The position numbers were made by a program, and so were the translations under genes. 64,000 bases of DNA from Arthrobacter sp. (lineage in GTDB: Bacteria; Actinomycetota; Actinomycetes; Actinomycetales; Micrococcaceae): NCBI GenBank assembly GCA_029257465.1, contig JARIBG010000011.1, positions 1 to 64,000 on the forward strand, given 5' to 3'. Of this stretch, positions 26,564 through 35,478 are shown piece after piece. Positions within the stretch are counted from its first letter, which is position 1. Every line of letters starts with the position of its first letter. Under the pieces are notes generated by a model. The model did not search any database. It saw only the letters and a program-made list of their open reading frames with translations, and was not told the origin of the DNA.

Positions 26564-27823
26564 GTGACTGTACAGCTGATCGGGGCCGATGTGGAACGGG
26601 CGGCAGCCCTGCGCCGCATGAAGACGCTGGCCACCGGCCTGCTCGGTGTCATGGCCGTCATCTTCGTGGTGGCGTTCGCCCTGCAGGATTCCTACCCCTG
26701 GCTGCAGTACGTCCGCGCCGCGGCCGAGGGCGGCATGGTGGGGGCGCTGGCCGACTGGTTCGCCGTCACGGCGCTGTTCAAGCACCCCCTGGGCGTGAAG
26801 ATCCCGCACTCGGCGATCATCCCGCGCAAGAAGGACCAGATCGGTGAGTCGCTCGGCGAGTTCGTCGAGGAGAACTTCCTGTCCGAGGAGGTGGTCGTCG
26901 CCAAGGTCGACTCGGCCCGCATCGCGCAGAAGGTGGGCGCCTGGCTGGAGAAGCCGGAGAGCGCCGATCGGGTGGCGCTGGAGGGCGCAGCGCTCATCCG
27001 CGGCCTGTTCGCCGTCCTGGACGACGACGCCGTGCAGGGCGTCATCGAGTCGATGGTCCGCAAGCACCTCCTCGACCCGCCCTGGGGTCCGCCCATCGGA
27101 GGGATAGCAGAGCGCATCTTCGCCGAAGGCCATCATCACCGACTCGTGGACCTGCTGGTGGACCGCGCCGCCGACTGGGTGGACGCGAACTACGCCGTGG
27201 TGACGAGGGTCGTGGCGCAGCGCTCCCCCACCTGGGTCCCGCGTCTCGTCGACGGCGTCGTCGGCGATCGCGTGCATGCCGAGTTCTCGAAATTCGTCCG
27301 CGCCGTCCAGAACGATCCACGGCACGATGTCCGTCTGGCCATCGACAAGTATCTGCGGGACCTCGCGCGGGATCTGCAGCACCGGCCGGAAACCATCGCG
27401 AAGGCCGAGGAGATCAAGGAACAGCTGCTCGATGATCCCCGCGTCCGGGAACTCACCGCACGCACCTGGGCCACCATCAAGAACGCCCTGCTCGAGGCGG
27501 TCAATGATCCCACGAGTGATCTGACGACCAACTTCACTGCACTTGTCCGCGACTTCGGTGCACGTCTCACCCAGGACGCCGAGCTGTCGGGACGCATGAA
27601 TCGCTGGCTGGCCGAGGGCGCCTCCTACCTCGTCCGCACGTATCGCCGCGAGATCGCCGGCGTCATCTCCGAGACGGTGGGCCGCTGGGACGCCGAGGAG
27701 ACCTCGCGCAAGATCGAGCTGCAGGTGGGCAAGGATCTACAGTTCATCCGGATCAACGGTACCGTCGTAGGATCCCTCGCGGGCCTGGGGATCTTCTCCC
27801 TGGCCCACGCGGTTTTCGGTTAG
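26564..27823 (+). CDS. DUF445 family protein
   Basis: 419 residues. One N-terminal membrane helix (TGLLGVMAVIFVVAFALQ, about 27-45), a long helical cytoplasmic part with the DUF445 signatures GMVGALADWFAVTALFKHPL and IPHSAIIPRKKDQIGESLGE, and a C-terminal hydrophobic segment. The GTG start has TAGACT ending six bases before it, so the transcript is probably leaderless. Its stop overlaps the stop of the convergent next gene. Function unknown; homologues include YheB-like proteins. Confidence 0.92.
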   Translation: MTVQLIGADVERAAALRRMKTLATGLLGVMAVIFVVAFALQDSYPWLQYVRAAAEGGMVGALADWFAVTALFKHPLGVKIPHSAIIPRKKDQIGESLGEFVEENFLSEEVVVAKVDSARIAQKVGAWLEKPESADRVALEGAALIRGLFAVLDDDAVQGVIESMVRKHLLDPPWGPPIGGIAERIFAEGHHHRLVDLLVDRAADWVDANYAVVTRVVAQRSPTWVPRLVDGVVGDRVHAEFSKFVRAVQNDPRHDVRLAIDKYLRDLARDLQHRPETIAKAEEIKEQLLDDPRVRELTARTWATIKNALLEAVNDPTSDLTTNFTALVRDFGARLTQDAELSGRMNRWLAEGASYLVRTYRREIAGVISETVGRWDAEETSRKIELQVGKDLQFIRINGTVVGSLAGLGIFSLAHAVFG

Positions 27824-28620
27824 GCCTTCTTCCGGCCCTTGCCCCTGTGATCGCCGCCCGTCTGTGACAGCTGCAGGGCCTCCGCCAGCTCCCCCGGAAC
27901 GATCTGCGGCAGCGGACCGAAGGCCTCGCGGGTGGCGCTGATGACCGACTTGCCCATGATGTGGTTACCGGCTCCGCCGATCACGGCGCCCGCACCGAAC
28001 GGCAGTGCGCGTCCCAGCATGAACCCGCCCTGCCGGGCGAGGAACTTCCTGAGGAAGCGCCGCTGGATGGTCCCGGTCACCGTCTTCACGAGCGAGGTCG
28101 GCGCCGCCTTGTTCACCACTTGCCCCCAGTACTGGGGAGCGCCCTGACCGGTTGAGGCACCGAGGATCGAGCGGATGAGCGCCGTGCCCTCCTCGCCCAT
28201 GAGGATGGCCATCACCATGGCGCGGGAGCGCTCGGGGTCGTCCGTCTGCACCCCGTGCAACTCGGCGATGGACTCCGCGTACAGCGCGGTCGCCTCGAGA
28301 AAGCCCACCATCGCGGCGGCCGAGAGCCCGAGAGATGCGACGGTTCCGACGGCGGGAACCGCGGCGGTGGCACCGACAGCCGCTCCTGCCGCCGTCGTCG
28401 CGCGCAGGTAATCGCGTTCGAGGTGGCGGGCGAGTTCTGCCGGAGAGGCGTCCGGGTGGCGGCGGCGGAGCCGATTCAAATTCGAGATGATCAGCGGCCG
28501 CTGCACATCCAGGGCGCGCTCGATCCCGCGCTGGATGCCGGGCTTCGGGTGGCCATCCTTATCGAAGAGCGCCCCGTTGGCGGCCCTCACCGCCGGATTC
28601 TCCTTGTTCCTGCCGAACAT
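27820..28620 (-). CDS. Conserved hypothetical protein with glycine/alanine-rich hydrophobic core
   Basis: 266 residues from MFGRNKENPAVRAAN, with GGAAGGA upstream. A basic, helical N-terminal part (RRRHPDASPAELARHLERDY) leads to a hydrophobic central stretch (TTAAGAAVGATAAVPAVG, then LGLSAAAMVGFLEATALYA) and a second glycine-rich segment (RALPFGAGAVIGGAGNHI). The pattern resembles EcsC-like membrane-associated proteins, but I do not claim the family. The C-terminus is basic (GKGRKKA). It converges with the DUF445 gene with overlapping stop codons. Confidence 0.75.
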   Translation of the reverse strand: MFGRNKENPAVRAANGALFDKDGHPKPGIQRGIERALDVQRPLIISNLNRLRRRHPDASPAELARHLERDYLRATTAAGAAVGATAAVPAVGTVASLGLSAAAMVGFLEATALYAESIAELHGVQTDDPERSRAMVMAILMGEEGTALIRSILGASTGQGAPQYWGQVVNKAAPTSLVKTVTGTIQRRFLRKFLARQGGFMLGRALPFGAGAVIGGAGNHIMGKSVISATREAFGPLPQIVPGELAEALQLSQTGGDHRGKGRKKA

Positions 28621-28726
28621 CGTGGTCCTTCCGCGGCTGCAGTGATGGGTCGCTTCCGAGTGTAGGGGCGAGCCGGTGTCAGCGGGAAAGCATTGTGCTG
28701 TCGGCGCAGGCCCGCCGGACACGAGA

Positions 28727-28763
28727 AACAGGGACGTCACCAGATCATGGTGGCGTCCCTGTT
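28727..28763 (-). terminator. Terminator of the GlsB-type gene
   Basis: On the minus strand AACAGGGACGCCACCA pairs with TGGTGACGTCCCTGTT (one mismatch), followed by TCTCG, 40 bases after the stop at 28804. Confidence 0.75.
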
Positions 28764-28803
28764 CAGCAGCTGATCCCCGCAGTTCAGCTGGGTGTTGTGC
28801 GCA

Positions 28804-29073
28804 TCAGACGTTCGAGCCCCTGCGTCCCACGATCGCACCGTAGATGAGCAGGACAATCAGCGAACCGCCGATGGCCAGGAGCCAGGTGGAGAGGCTGAAG
28901 AACTGGTCGACATCGGCGTCGAAGATGGCCCGGCCGATGAAACCGCCGAGCAGCGCGCCGACGACGCCGAGGATCAGCGTGTTGATCCAGAAGACGGGCT
29001 GCTTGCCGGGGATGATGAGCTTGGCGATTGCGCCGGCGATCAGGCCCAGGATGAGCCAACCGAAGATTCCCAT
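28804..29073 (-). CDS. GlsB/YeaQ/YmgE family stress membrane protein
   Basis: 89 residues from MGIFGWLILGLIAGAIAKLI, start set by AAGGAG seven bases upstream. Three hydrophobic helices and the glycine-rich family signature (IPGKQPVFWINTLILGVVG, GALLGGFIGR) identify the transglycosylase-associated (Tag) fold. Members are small general-stress proteins of the inner membrane without a proven enzymatic activity. An AGCATGCTTA palindrome about 85 bases upstream is shared with the YsnF gene at 8.6 kb. Confidence 0.92.
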   Translation of the reverse strand: MGIFGWLILGLIAGAIAKLIIPGKQPVFWINTLILGVVGALLGGFIGRAIFDADVDQFFSLSTWLLAIGGSLIVLLIYGAIVGRRGSNV

Positions 29074-29157
29074 GAGATGCTCCTTGAGTGATCGTGGTGC
29101 CCAGCCAAGAGGCTCGGGCATCCAGTGAATTGATGCAACCCGCCACTGTACTTCATC

Positions 29158-29167
29158 AGCATGCTTA
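29158..29167. promoter_or_regulatory. Palindromic motif AGCATGCTTA upstream of the GlsB-type gene
   Basis: Same 10-mer as at 8621-8630, both upstream of minus-strand stress genes. Possible operator or promoter part; inference only. Confidence 0.35.
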
Positions 29168-29275
29168 GGGTGTAATCGTAGCATTGGGGCGTTTTTCGCC
29201 TGGACGGCGCCGTTACGTTCAGGTCCTAGCCCTCCTCACCCAGCATCCGGTCCTATTTCATCCGTGAGAAAACCC

Positions 29276-29303
29276 TTGACCCGCGTCGTGAAGCAAAGAT
29301 AAA
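29276..29303 (+). promoter_or_regulatory. Candidate sigma-70-type promoter of the fructose operon
   Basis: TTGACC (29276-29281), 16-base spacer, GATAAA (29298-29303), followed by an A-rich, CACA-containing stretch (TCACACAAACACAG) that could hold the DeoR-type operator, about 60 bases before the regulator's ATG. Confidence 0.5.
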
Positions 29304-29364
29304 GTCACACAAACACAGAAATACGCAGATTCGACACCTCGCAGCGTGACGACATCGGAGCCCC

Positions 29365-30132
29365 ATGTTCGCAGAAGAGCGCTACGGCCAGATCAGCAAT
29401 CTGGTCTCCGCGAACGGTCGTGTCACCGTGGCCGGCCTCTCGACGCGGTTCGGCATCACCAAGGAGACGGTACGCAGGGACCTGGCCCTGCTGGAGACCG
29501 ACGGCGTGCTGCGCCGGGTCCACGGGGGCGCTATTGCCGGTGCCGGAGCCACCACGAACGAACCGAGTCTCACCAGCAGATCCTCCCGGCATGCCGCAGA
29601 GAAGAAGCGCATCGCCTTGGCCGCGCTCTCCCTGGTCCCGGAGCGGGGCGCCGTCGTCCTCGACGCCGGCAGCACCACAGGAGCCCTGGCCGAACTCCTC
29701 GTGGACGAAGCCCGCACAGGGCTCGCCGTGGTCACCCACTGCGTGCCGATCGCAGGGGTCATGACCGCCGCCGGCCTCAGCGTCGAACTCCTCGGAGGCC
29801 GGGTGCGGGCGCTGACAAGCGCGGCGGTGGGAAGCAGGACGCTCGCGCAGCTCGGCCGACTCCGGGCCGACATCGCGTTCATCGGAGCGAACGGGCTGTC
29901 CGCCGAGTTCGGCCTGAGCACCCCCGACGTCGACGAGGCAGCGGTGAAGACGGCCCTCATCCGCGCCGCGCGGCGTATAGTGCTGCTCGCGGACGCGTCG
30001 AAGTTCGACGAGGAGACACTCGTCAGTTTTGCTTTCCTGGAGGACATCGATGCTCTCGTCACCGACCGCGCACCCCACGGCTCGCTCGCGCAAGCACTGG
30101 CTGATGCCGACATCGAGGTGATCGTCGCGTGA
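29365..30132 (+). CDS. DeoR/GlpR family regulator of the fructose operon
   Basis: 255 residues. The N-terminal winged helix is VAGLSTRFGITKETVRRDLA; the C-terminal DeoR sensor domain has VLDAGSTTGALAELLVDE, ADIAFIGANGLSAEFGLSTP and the late LLADASKFDEE. It is the first gene of the operon with fruK, fruA and ptsH and overlaps fruK by four bases (GTGA). By analogy with FruR in corynebacteria it probably represses the operon and responds to fructose 1-phosphate. Confidence 0.92.
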   Translation: MFAEERYGQISNLVSANGRVTVAGLSTRFGITKETVRRDLALLETDGVLRRVHGGAIAGAGATTNEPSLTSRSSRHAAEKKRIALAALSLVPERGAVVLDAGSTTGALAELLVDEARTGLAVVTHCVPIAGVMTAAGLSVELLGGRVRALTSAAVGSRTLAQLGRLRADIAFIGANGLSAEFGLSTPDVDEAAVKTALIRAARRIVLLADASKFDEETLVSFAFLEDIDALVTDRAPHGSLAQALADADIEVIVA

Positions 30133-31148
30133 TCCTGACGATCACGATCAACCCGAGCATCGACCGCACCGTCGAGCTCGACGCTTCCCTGGCGCGCGGA
30201 GCTGTCCAGCGCGCCAGGCACGGGGCCCAGGAAGCCGGCGGTAAAGGTATCAACGTCAGCCGGGCCTTGGCCGCGTCGGGCATCTCGACGCTGGCGGTCC
30301 TGCCGGGCGACGACGATGACGCCGTGATTGCGGGGCTGCGCAGCGTAGCGATCCCGTTCAGGAACGTACCGATCGGCGCGACCCTGCGGACCAATACCGC
30401 GATCACGGAACCCGACGGCACCACGACGAAGATCAATGAGCCCGGGCCCGCGCTCTCCGCTGAGCAGCTCGACGAGCTCACCGCCGTCGTCGTGGCCGAG
30501 AGCCACGGAGCCGCGTGGCTGGTGCTGGCCGGCTCCCTTCCCCCCCAGGTTCCGCCGACCTTCTATAGGCGTGTGATCGCCGCTGTCCGCGATACCTATG
30601 GAGCGTCGGCTCCGCTCATCGCCATCGACTCCTCCGGCGAGCCCCTCATCGAGGGCGCAGCAACGGTCCCGGCGCCGGATTTGCTCAAACCCAACGGCGA
30701 GGAACTCGCGGAACTGACGGGCATCGGCACGGGGGACGAGCTCGAACAGGATCACGAATTGGCCGCGAAGGCCTGCGCAGTGCTGATCGCCGCGGGCGTC
30801 GGGGCGGTCCTGGCGACCCTCGGGTCCAAAGGCGCACTGCTCGTGACACGGGCGGGAGCGTGGCACGGCCTGCACTCGCCCGTCACGGCGCGATCGACCG
30901 TCGGGGCGGGCGACTCCGCGCTGGCCGGGTACCTGCTGGCACACAGCGCCGGTGAAGTACCGGAGAACTGCCTGCGCCAGGCGGTTGCCCACGGCTCGGC
31001 GGCCGCCGCGCTTCCCGGTTCATCAGTCCCATCGCTCGATCAGACGACACCGGCGGACGTCACCGTCAGCGCCCTCACGATCACCCTCCCCGTGATCGGA
31101 TCCACTACAGGTCCCTGTACGGGACCCACAGCACAGGAGGAACTCTGA
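30129..31148 (+). CDS. fruK: 1-phosphofructokinase
   Basis: 339 residues, GTG start overlapping the regulator's stop. PfkB-family motifs are INPSIDRTVEL at the N-terminus, EAGGKGINVSRALAASGI (substrate and cation site) and the C-terminal STVGAGDSALAGYLLAHSAG with the catalytic Asp and anion hole. It phosphorylates fructose 1-phosphate, the product of the PTS encoded next, to fructose 1,6-bisphosphate. The C-terminal 20 residues are Thr-rich and beyond the fold. Confidence 0.93.
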   Translation: MILTITINPSIDRTVELDASLARGAVQRARHGAQEAGGKGINVSRALAASGISTLAVLPGDDDDAVIAGLRSVAIPFRNVPIGATLRTNTAITEPDGTTTKINEPGPALSAEQLDELTAVVVAESHGAAWLVLAGSLPPQVPPTFYRRVIAAVRDTYGASAPLIAIDSSGEPLIEGAATVPAPDLLKPNGEELAELTGIGTGDELEQDHELAAKACAVLIAAGVGAVLATLGSKGALLVTRAGAWHGLHSPVTARSTVGAGDSALAGYLLAHSAGEVPENCLRQAVAHGSAAAALPGSSVPSLDQTTPADVTVSALTITLPVIGSTTGPCTGPTAQEEL

Positions 31149-33262
31149 TGACCGATCTCATCACGGCAGAGCTCGTGGCTCTGGACAAGGACCTGGGGGC
31201 GGAACGATCCGCAGTGATCCGCTCCCTGGCTGGACTTGTTGCCGCCCAGGGCCGCTCTACAGGGGTCGAGGATCTCTATGCCGACGCCCTCGCCCGGGAG
31301 GAGAAGACCGCCACGGGCGTTCCCGGCGGCATCGCCATACCGCACTGCCGCTCGAAGGCCGTTTCGACGGCCACACTGGTCATGGCCCGCCTGGCTCGAC
31401 CCGTGGATTTCGGTGCCAAGGACGGCCCCGCGGATCTGGTGTTCTTCATCGCGGCTCCGGACGGAGCAGACCAGGAACACCTGAAGCTGCTGTCCAAGCT
31501 CGCACGGTCCCTGATCAAGAAGGACTTCACGGCAGCCCTGCGGGCCGCCCGGACGCCGACCGACGTCATCGTCCTCGTCAACGGGGCCCTCGGTCTCGGG
31601 GACGCGCCGACGAGAGGCGCCGGAGCGCACGCCGCAGGATCGGCGGAGACTGCCGTCACGACCGCGACGACGAGCCACGCCGGAGCCAATGCGAGCGAGG
31701 CTGCTGCCACGCTCGGCACCTCGCGCGCCGGCTTCGACGCCACGGGCCCTGCTGTCGAGAGCGCTCGTGGAACGCAGACCGGCACCAGACGACTGGTCGC
31801 CGTGACCGCCTGCCCCACCGGCATAGCCCACACCTACATGGCCGCCGACTCCCTCGTCGCAGCGGCCGAGGAGCGCGGGATCGACCTGCAGGTGGAGACG
31901 CAGGGTTCCTCCGGCGCGACTCCGCTGGACCCTGCCGTGATCGCCGCCGCCGACGCCGTGATCTTCGCCGTCGACGTCGACGTGCGGGACAAGCAGCGCT
32001 TCGCCGGACTCCCCGTCGTCTCCGCGCCGGTCAAGCGCGGCATCGACGAGCCGGGTGAGATGGTCGACGAAGCGGTTGCTGCCGCACAGAACCCGAACGC
32101 CCGCACGGTCTCCGGGACTGCGGGCAGCGAGCAGCCGGACGACGGCGGGAGGGACAGCATCGGCAGCACGCTCAAGCGGGCCCTGCTCACCGGCGTGAGC
32201 TACATGATCCCGTTCGTCGCGGGCGGCGGACTGCTGATCGCCATCGGGTTCCTGCTCGGCGGGTATCTCATCACCGACACCGCGGACACGATCGTCCTCG
32301 AGAACAACCTGGGCAATCTGCCCGACGGCGGTCTGGGCACCTACCTCGGCGCGGTCGCGTTCAAGATCGGGCAGCTCTCGCTCGGTTTCCTCGTCCCCGC
32401 ACTCGCCGGCTACATCGCCTACGCGCTGGCGGATCGTCCCGGCATCGCCCCGGGCTTCGTAGCAGGTTCAGTAGCGGGCTTCATGGGCGCAGGCTTCCTC
32501 GGCGGCATCGTGGGCGGTCTGCTGGCTGGCTATGTCGCGATGATGATCGGGCGGCTCGAGGTTCCGCGCTGGCTACGGAGCCTCATGCCCGTCGTCATCA
32601 TCCCGCTCCTGGCCTCGATCGTGGCCTCAGGGCTGATGTTCCTGGTACTCGGCGGCCCGATCGCTGCGCTGACCACAGGGCTGAACGACTGGCTCTCGGG
32701 CCTGACCGGCACGGCCGCCGTCGGCCTGGGCATCATCCTCGGGCTCATGATGGCCCTGGATCTCGGCGGCCCCGTGAACAAAGTGGCCTACTCCTTCGCC
32801 GTGGCCGGTCTCAGTGCTGGTTCCATCGACAACCAGGCTCCCTGGCAGATCATGGCTGCCGTCATGGCAGCAGGCATGGTCCCGCCGCTGGCCATGGCGC
32901 TGGCCACGCTGCTCGACCGGCGTCGCTTCAGCCTCGCCGAACGGGAGAACGGCAAGGCCGCCTGGCTGCTGGGAGCTGCCTTCATCTCCGAGGGCGCCAT
33001 CCCGTTCGCTGCCGCCGACCCCCTCCGTGTCATCCCGGCGTCCCTCCTCGGCTCCGCGGTAACCGGGGCGATCGTGATGGGGACCGGCGTCACCTCCCAG
33101 GCACCGCACGGAGGGATCTTCGTCTTCTTCGCGATCGGCAACGTCGCCATGTTCATCGTCGCGATCCTCGTCGGCATGGTGGTCTCCGCCCTCACCGTGA
33201 TCGTCCTCAAGCGTTACGCGACGAGGAAGAACACTGCTGTCGCAGAACCGGTTGCGGCCTGA
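31148..33262 (+). CDS. fruA: PTS fructose transporter, fused IIA-IIB-IIC
   Basis: 704 residues. Domain order: IIA (about 5-150, phosphorylated His in GGIAIPHCRSKAV), an Ala/Thr/Ser-rich linker (155-215), IIB (about 218-315, phosphorylated Cys in VTACPTGIAHTYMAADS) and the membrane IIC (about 345-690, with MIPFVAGGGLLIAIGFLLGG and FISEGAIPFAAADPL). It imports fructose as fructose 1-phosphate. The ATG shares its first base with the fruK stop (TGATG), so translation is coupled. Confidence 0.95.
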   Translation: MTDLITAELVALDKDLGAERSAVIRSLAGLVAAQGRSTGVEDLYADALAREEKTATGVPGGIAIPHCRSKAVSTATLVMARLARPVDFGAKDGPADLVFFIAAPDGADQEHLKLLSKLARSLIKKDFTAALRAARTPTDVIVLVNGALGLGDAPTRGAGAHAAGSAETAVTTATTSHAGANASEAAATLGTSRAGFDATGPAVESARGTQTGTRRLVAVTACPTGIAHTYMAADSLVAAAEERGIDLQVETQGSSGATPLDPAVIAAADAVIFAVDVDVRDKQRFAGLPVVSAPVKRGIDEPGEMVDEAVAAAQNPNARTVSGTAGSEQPDDGGRDSIGSTLKRALLTGVSYMIPFVAGGGLLIAIGFLLGGYLITDTADTIVLENNLGNLPDGGLGTYLGAVAFKIGQLSLGFLVPALAGYIAYALADRPGIAPGFVAGSVAGFMGAGFLGGIVGGLLAGYVAMMIGRLEVPRWLRSLMPVVIIPLLASIVASGLMFLVLGGPIAALTTGLNDWLSGLTGTAAVGLGIILGLMMALDLGGPVNKVAYSFAVAGLSAGSIDNQAPWQIMAAVMAAGMVPPLAMALATLLDRRRFSLAERENGKAAWLLGAAFISEGAIPFAAADPLRVIPASLLGSAVTGAIVMGTGVTSQAPHGGIFVFFAIGNVAMFIVAILVGMVVSALTVIVLKRYATRKNTAVAEPVAA

Positions 33263-33306
33263 CCTCCGATCCGCTCGACCGTAGTCACCCCGAGAAAAGG
33301 AACATC

Positions 33307-33585
33307 ATGGCAGAACGCAGAGCAACCGTAGCCAGTCGCGTGGGACTTCACGCCCGTCCGGCCTCCATCTTCGCCGAGGCCGCAGGACAGATCCCCCTTG
33401 AAATCACCATCACGATGGAGGGCGAACCCGCGGATGAGGCCATGGACGCCTCGAGCATCCTGTCGCTGATGAGTCTGGGAGCATCACACGGCGACGTCGT
33501 CGTCCTGCGAGCGGAAGGCGACGGCGCGGACAGCGCACTCGAGAGCCTGGCCCGCATCATCGAGACGGATCACGACGCCGAGTAG
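33307..33585 (+). CDS. ptsH: HPr phosphocarrier protein
   Basis: 92 residues; ATG preceded by AAAAGGAAC. The phosphorylated histidine is in VGLHARPASIFAEAA; the conserved serine region follows in DASSILSLMSLGASHGD. It accepts phosphate from enzyme I and gives it to FruA. Its place as last gene of the fructose operon, before a strong terminator, is common in actinobacteria, where this may be the main HPr. Enzyme I is not in the window. Confidence 0.95.
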   Translation: MAERRATVASRVGLHARPASIFAEAAGQIPLEITITMEGEPADEAMDASSILSLMSLGASHGDVVVLRAEGDGADSALESLARIIETDHDAE

Positions 33586-33598
33586 TACGCCTGACCAT

Positions 33599-33642
33599 GA
33601 AGGGCACCATCCGCCGGAACTGGTCGGCGGATGGTGCCCTTC
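33599..33642 (+). terminator. Terminator of the fructose PTS operon
   Basis: GAAGGGCACCATCCGCCG (33599-33616) pairs perfectly with CGGCGGATGGTGCCCTTC (33625-33642). Only a short T-run follows, but the 18-bp stem is very strong. Confidence 0.85.
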
Positions 33643-33876
33643 TCAGTGACTTCGGCACTGAAGCACAGGAAGGTGGGTCCACCCGTTCTAATGGACACAC
33701 CTTGCATGCAGTCGTAACGATCCGCTGACCCCCCACGGACTGCGGCAGTTACATAATCATAATTTTCGCACACGATCATGAAAACGTGAATGCTTGAAGG
33801 ACACGATTTGGTCTCCTTGTGTCCTGGGCAGCAATGAATTACACCAGGAGAAATGCTCCAGGCAACCCGGCAACGC
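33643..33876. other. AT-richer intergenic stretch between ptsH and the 7TM gene
   Basis: No supported gene. The stretch is visibly poorer in G+C than its flanks (for example ATAATCATAATTTTCG near 33754). A short stem AGGACAC/GTGTCCT (33798-33804 with 33819-33825) lies 50 bases beyond the stop of the minus-strand 7TM gene and could act as its terminator. Confidence 0.4.
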
Positions 33877-34599
33877 TCAAAGTAGCCTGCGCTCCTGCAC
33901 CGCGCGCCTCCGGGCTCGCCTGTGACTCAACCAGATGAGGTACAGGCCCAGCACTGTGAGCAGGATGGCCGAGAACGGCAGGATCACGTTCCACCGCATG
34001 AGATCGAGGCCCATGAGCCTCAGGAGGACGAACACCACCACGAGCAGGAATCCACCGGCAAGCAGGGCGCCTGCCACGCGATGGATCGGTCGTGCCCGCC
34101 GGTCGAGCACGGACACCACCGTCGGTACGATCAGGCACGCGGCCACATAGCCCGGATAGAGCCGCCCTACGGCGGCGTACTCCCGGACCGTGGCCTGGTC
34201 CGAGAAGTCCGTCAAACCCACGGAGCTGCCGGGAAGTTCGCTCGCCACGAAGAAGTACAGGGTCGCCGCGATCGCAAGGCCGAGGATGGCCAGGCCGAAC
34301 GGTCCGGCGATCAGACGGCGCGCGAGGGGGGAGTCGAACGCCGCAGCCACCCGGACGCCGATGAGGACGAAGACCGCATATAGCACCATTCGCAGGACGA
34401 GGTTGGTCGCGTTCACACCTCCCAGCACGGCATCGACGCCGTCGTAGAGGGGCTCGATGGACAGAGCGACGGCGAAGGTCAGGAGCAGGAGTGCGGCACA
34501 CATGGTCCGTCCTCGCCCCCGCAGTGCAGCGGGAACACGAACAGCGGCTGCGACGGCGCACAGGGCCAGTGCAACCCACTGGATGATCGAGGCGGTCAT
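33877..34599 (-). CDS. Seven-helix integral membrane protein, unknown function
   Basis: 240 residues. Seven hydrophobic helices at about 4-24, 34-52, 68-92, 100-124, 147-167, 176-201 and 207-229, ending in a very basic tail (SHRRARRRAVQERRLL). The ATG at 34599 overlaps the stop of the upstream regulator gene (ATGA), so the two are made together. The layout recalls the membrane half of MAB_1171c-type actinobacterial proteins, which also pair with HTH regulators, but the soluble half is missing and I do not assign it to that family. It has no recognised transport motif. Confidence 0.78.
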   Translation of the reverse strand: MTASIIQWVALALCAVAAAVRVPAALRGRGRTMCAALLLLTFAVALSIEPLYDGVDAVLGGVNATNLVLRMVLYAVFVLIGVRVAAAFDSPLARRLIAGPFGLAILGLAIAATLYFFVASELPGSSVGLTDFSDQATVREYAAVGRLYPGYVAACLIVPTVVSVLDRRARPIHRVAGALLAGGFLLVVVFVLLRLMGLDLMRWNVILPFSAILLTVLGLYLIWLSHRRARRRAVQERRLL

Positions 34600-35330
34600 C
34601 CGAGGTTCTCCCACAGAGCACGGTCCCTGCCGTCGTCGAGCTCCGCCCGGCGCATCTGCTTCCCCAGGACGTCGAGCCGGTCACGGGCGAGCAGGACGAG
34701 ATCGAGATCGTCGATCGCTCGCAGCGCTCCTGCCCGCCTGTCCTCGGGCCAGCCCCCCTCCTCGGGAGTGAGCAGGCCGGTCACCACCAGGCCGCTGGCC
34801 AGGGACACACCGGCGATACGACCGGCCTGCACGGCGATCCACGGGGCGAGGCGTCCGGCCGTGAGCTGCGCCGAGAGATTCTGGCGCGCGACGCCGGTAC
34901 TGGAGGCCAGCTGCTGGCGCAGGTCACCCGGATCGATCGCCTCGATCCAGGCCCTCACCGAGTTGCGATGCGGGAAAGCAGCGAGACCGAGCCGGCTGTC
35001 GGTCCAGACGCACTCCGTGGTTCCGCTCCGGGCCACGAGGAGACGGAGGATGTCGATATGGGAGACCTGGCTCAGGAGTTCGGCCGCCGTCGGCGCGGTG
35101 ATACCGGAGGGGAGATCCTCGAAGCCGTTGAATTCCGCAAGGGCGTCGACGACCGACAGTGAGTAGCCACGCGCTATGGCGACGATGGTGGAGACCGAGA
35201 CCTTACCCCTGACGAGCTGCTGGGCGAGGGTGGAGCGCTTGATACCGGCAGTCCTGCAGAGGTCGGACACCGTGTCCTCCGGGGCGATCCGCGGTCGCCA
35301 AAGCTGGAACGCTTTGGCTGTGACGGCCAT
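34596..35330 (-). CDS. Regulator with two HTH modules, partner of the 7TM protein
   Basis: 244 residues from the second of two adjacent ATGs (AAAGG five bases before). Two similar XRE-like helix-turn-helix stretches are visible: residues about 27-72 (TAGIKRSTLAQQLVRG, VSTIVAIARGYSLSVVDAL) and about 137-184 (STGVARQNLSAQLTAG, IAVQAGRIAGVSLASGL). They align with each other, suggesting an internal duplication. Between them is ELLSQVSHIDILRLLVARSG. The C-terminus is helical and charged. A 49-bp palindrome overlaps the predicted promoter, so autoregulation is likely. Ligand and targets are unknown. Confidence 0.75.
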   Translation of the reverse strand: MAVTAKAFQLWRPRIAPEDTVSDLCRTAGIKRSTLAQQLVRGKVSVSTIVAIARGYSLSVVDALAEFNGFEDLPSGITAPTAAELLSQVSHIDILRLLVARSGTTECVWTDSRLGLAAFPHRNSVRAWIEAIDPGDLRQQLASSTGVARQNLSAQLTAGRLAPWIAVQAGRIAGVSLASGLVVTGLLTPEEGGWPEDRRAGALRAIDDLDLVLLARDRLDVLGKQMRRAELDDGRDRALWENLG

Positions 35331-35367
35331 CATCACCTTTCGATTGGACTTTTCGGTGTCCTGTAGA

Positions 35368-35430
35368 AGTATACTGAGATTGCTGGCTCCGATTTCTGCG
35401 ATTCCCCCATACGCAGAACGCGGAGCCAGC
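35368..35430 (-). promoter_or_regulatory. Promoter with a long palindromic operator before the tandem-HTH gene
   Basis: GCTGGCTCCGATTTCTGCG (35382-35400) and CGCAGAACGCGGAGCCAGC (35412-35430) are inverted repeats with 17 of 19 positions paired and an 11-base spacer. On the minus strand TATACT (35373-35368) is a good -10 element, and the left arm covers the matching -35 position. No T-run follows, so it is not a normal terminator. Confidence 0.7.
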
Positions 35431-35478
35431 TCCATTTCAGCTGGTCAGGGGCTTTTTCACCAGGGTGTCATCCCCCCG

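Noticed and set aside
26021..27382. 453-codon minus-strand frame over the DUF445 gene
   Set aside because: Overlaps a conserved family on the other strand and also the GDPD gene; no motif.
33570..33779. 69-codon minus-strand frame after ptsH
   Set aside because: No ribosome site, runs through the ptsH terminator hairpin, no recognisable sequence.
35382..35430. Palindrome as terminator of the small gene at 35479-35718
   Set aside because: No T-run on either side and it overlaps a good -10/-35 arrangement, so an operator fits better, though a dual role is not excluded.
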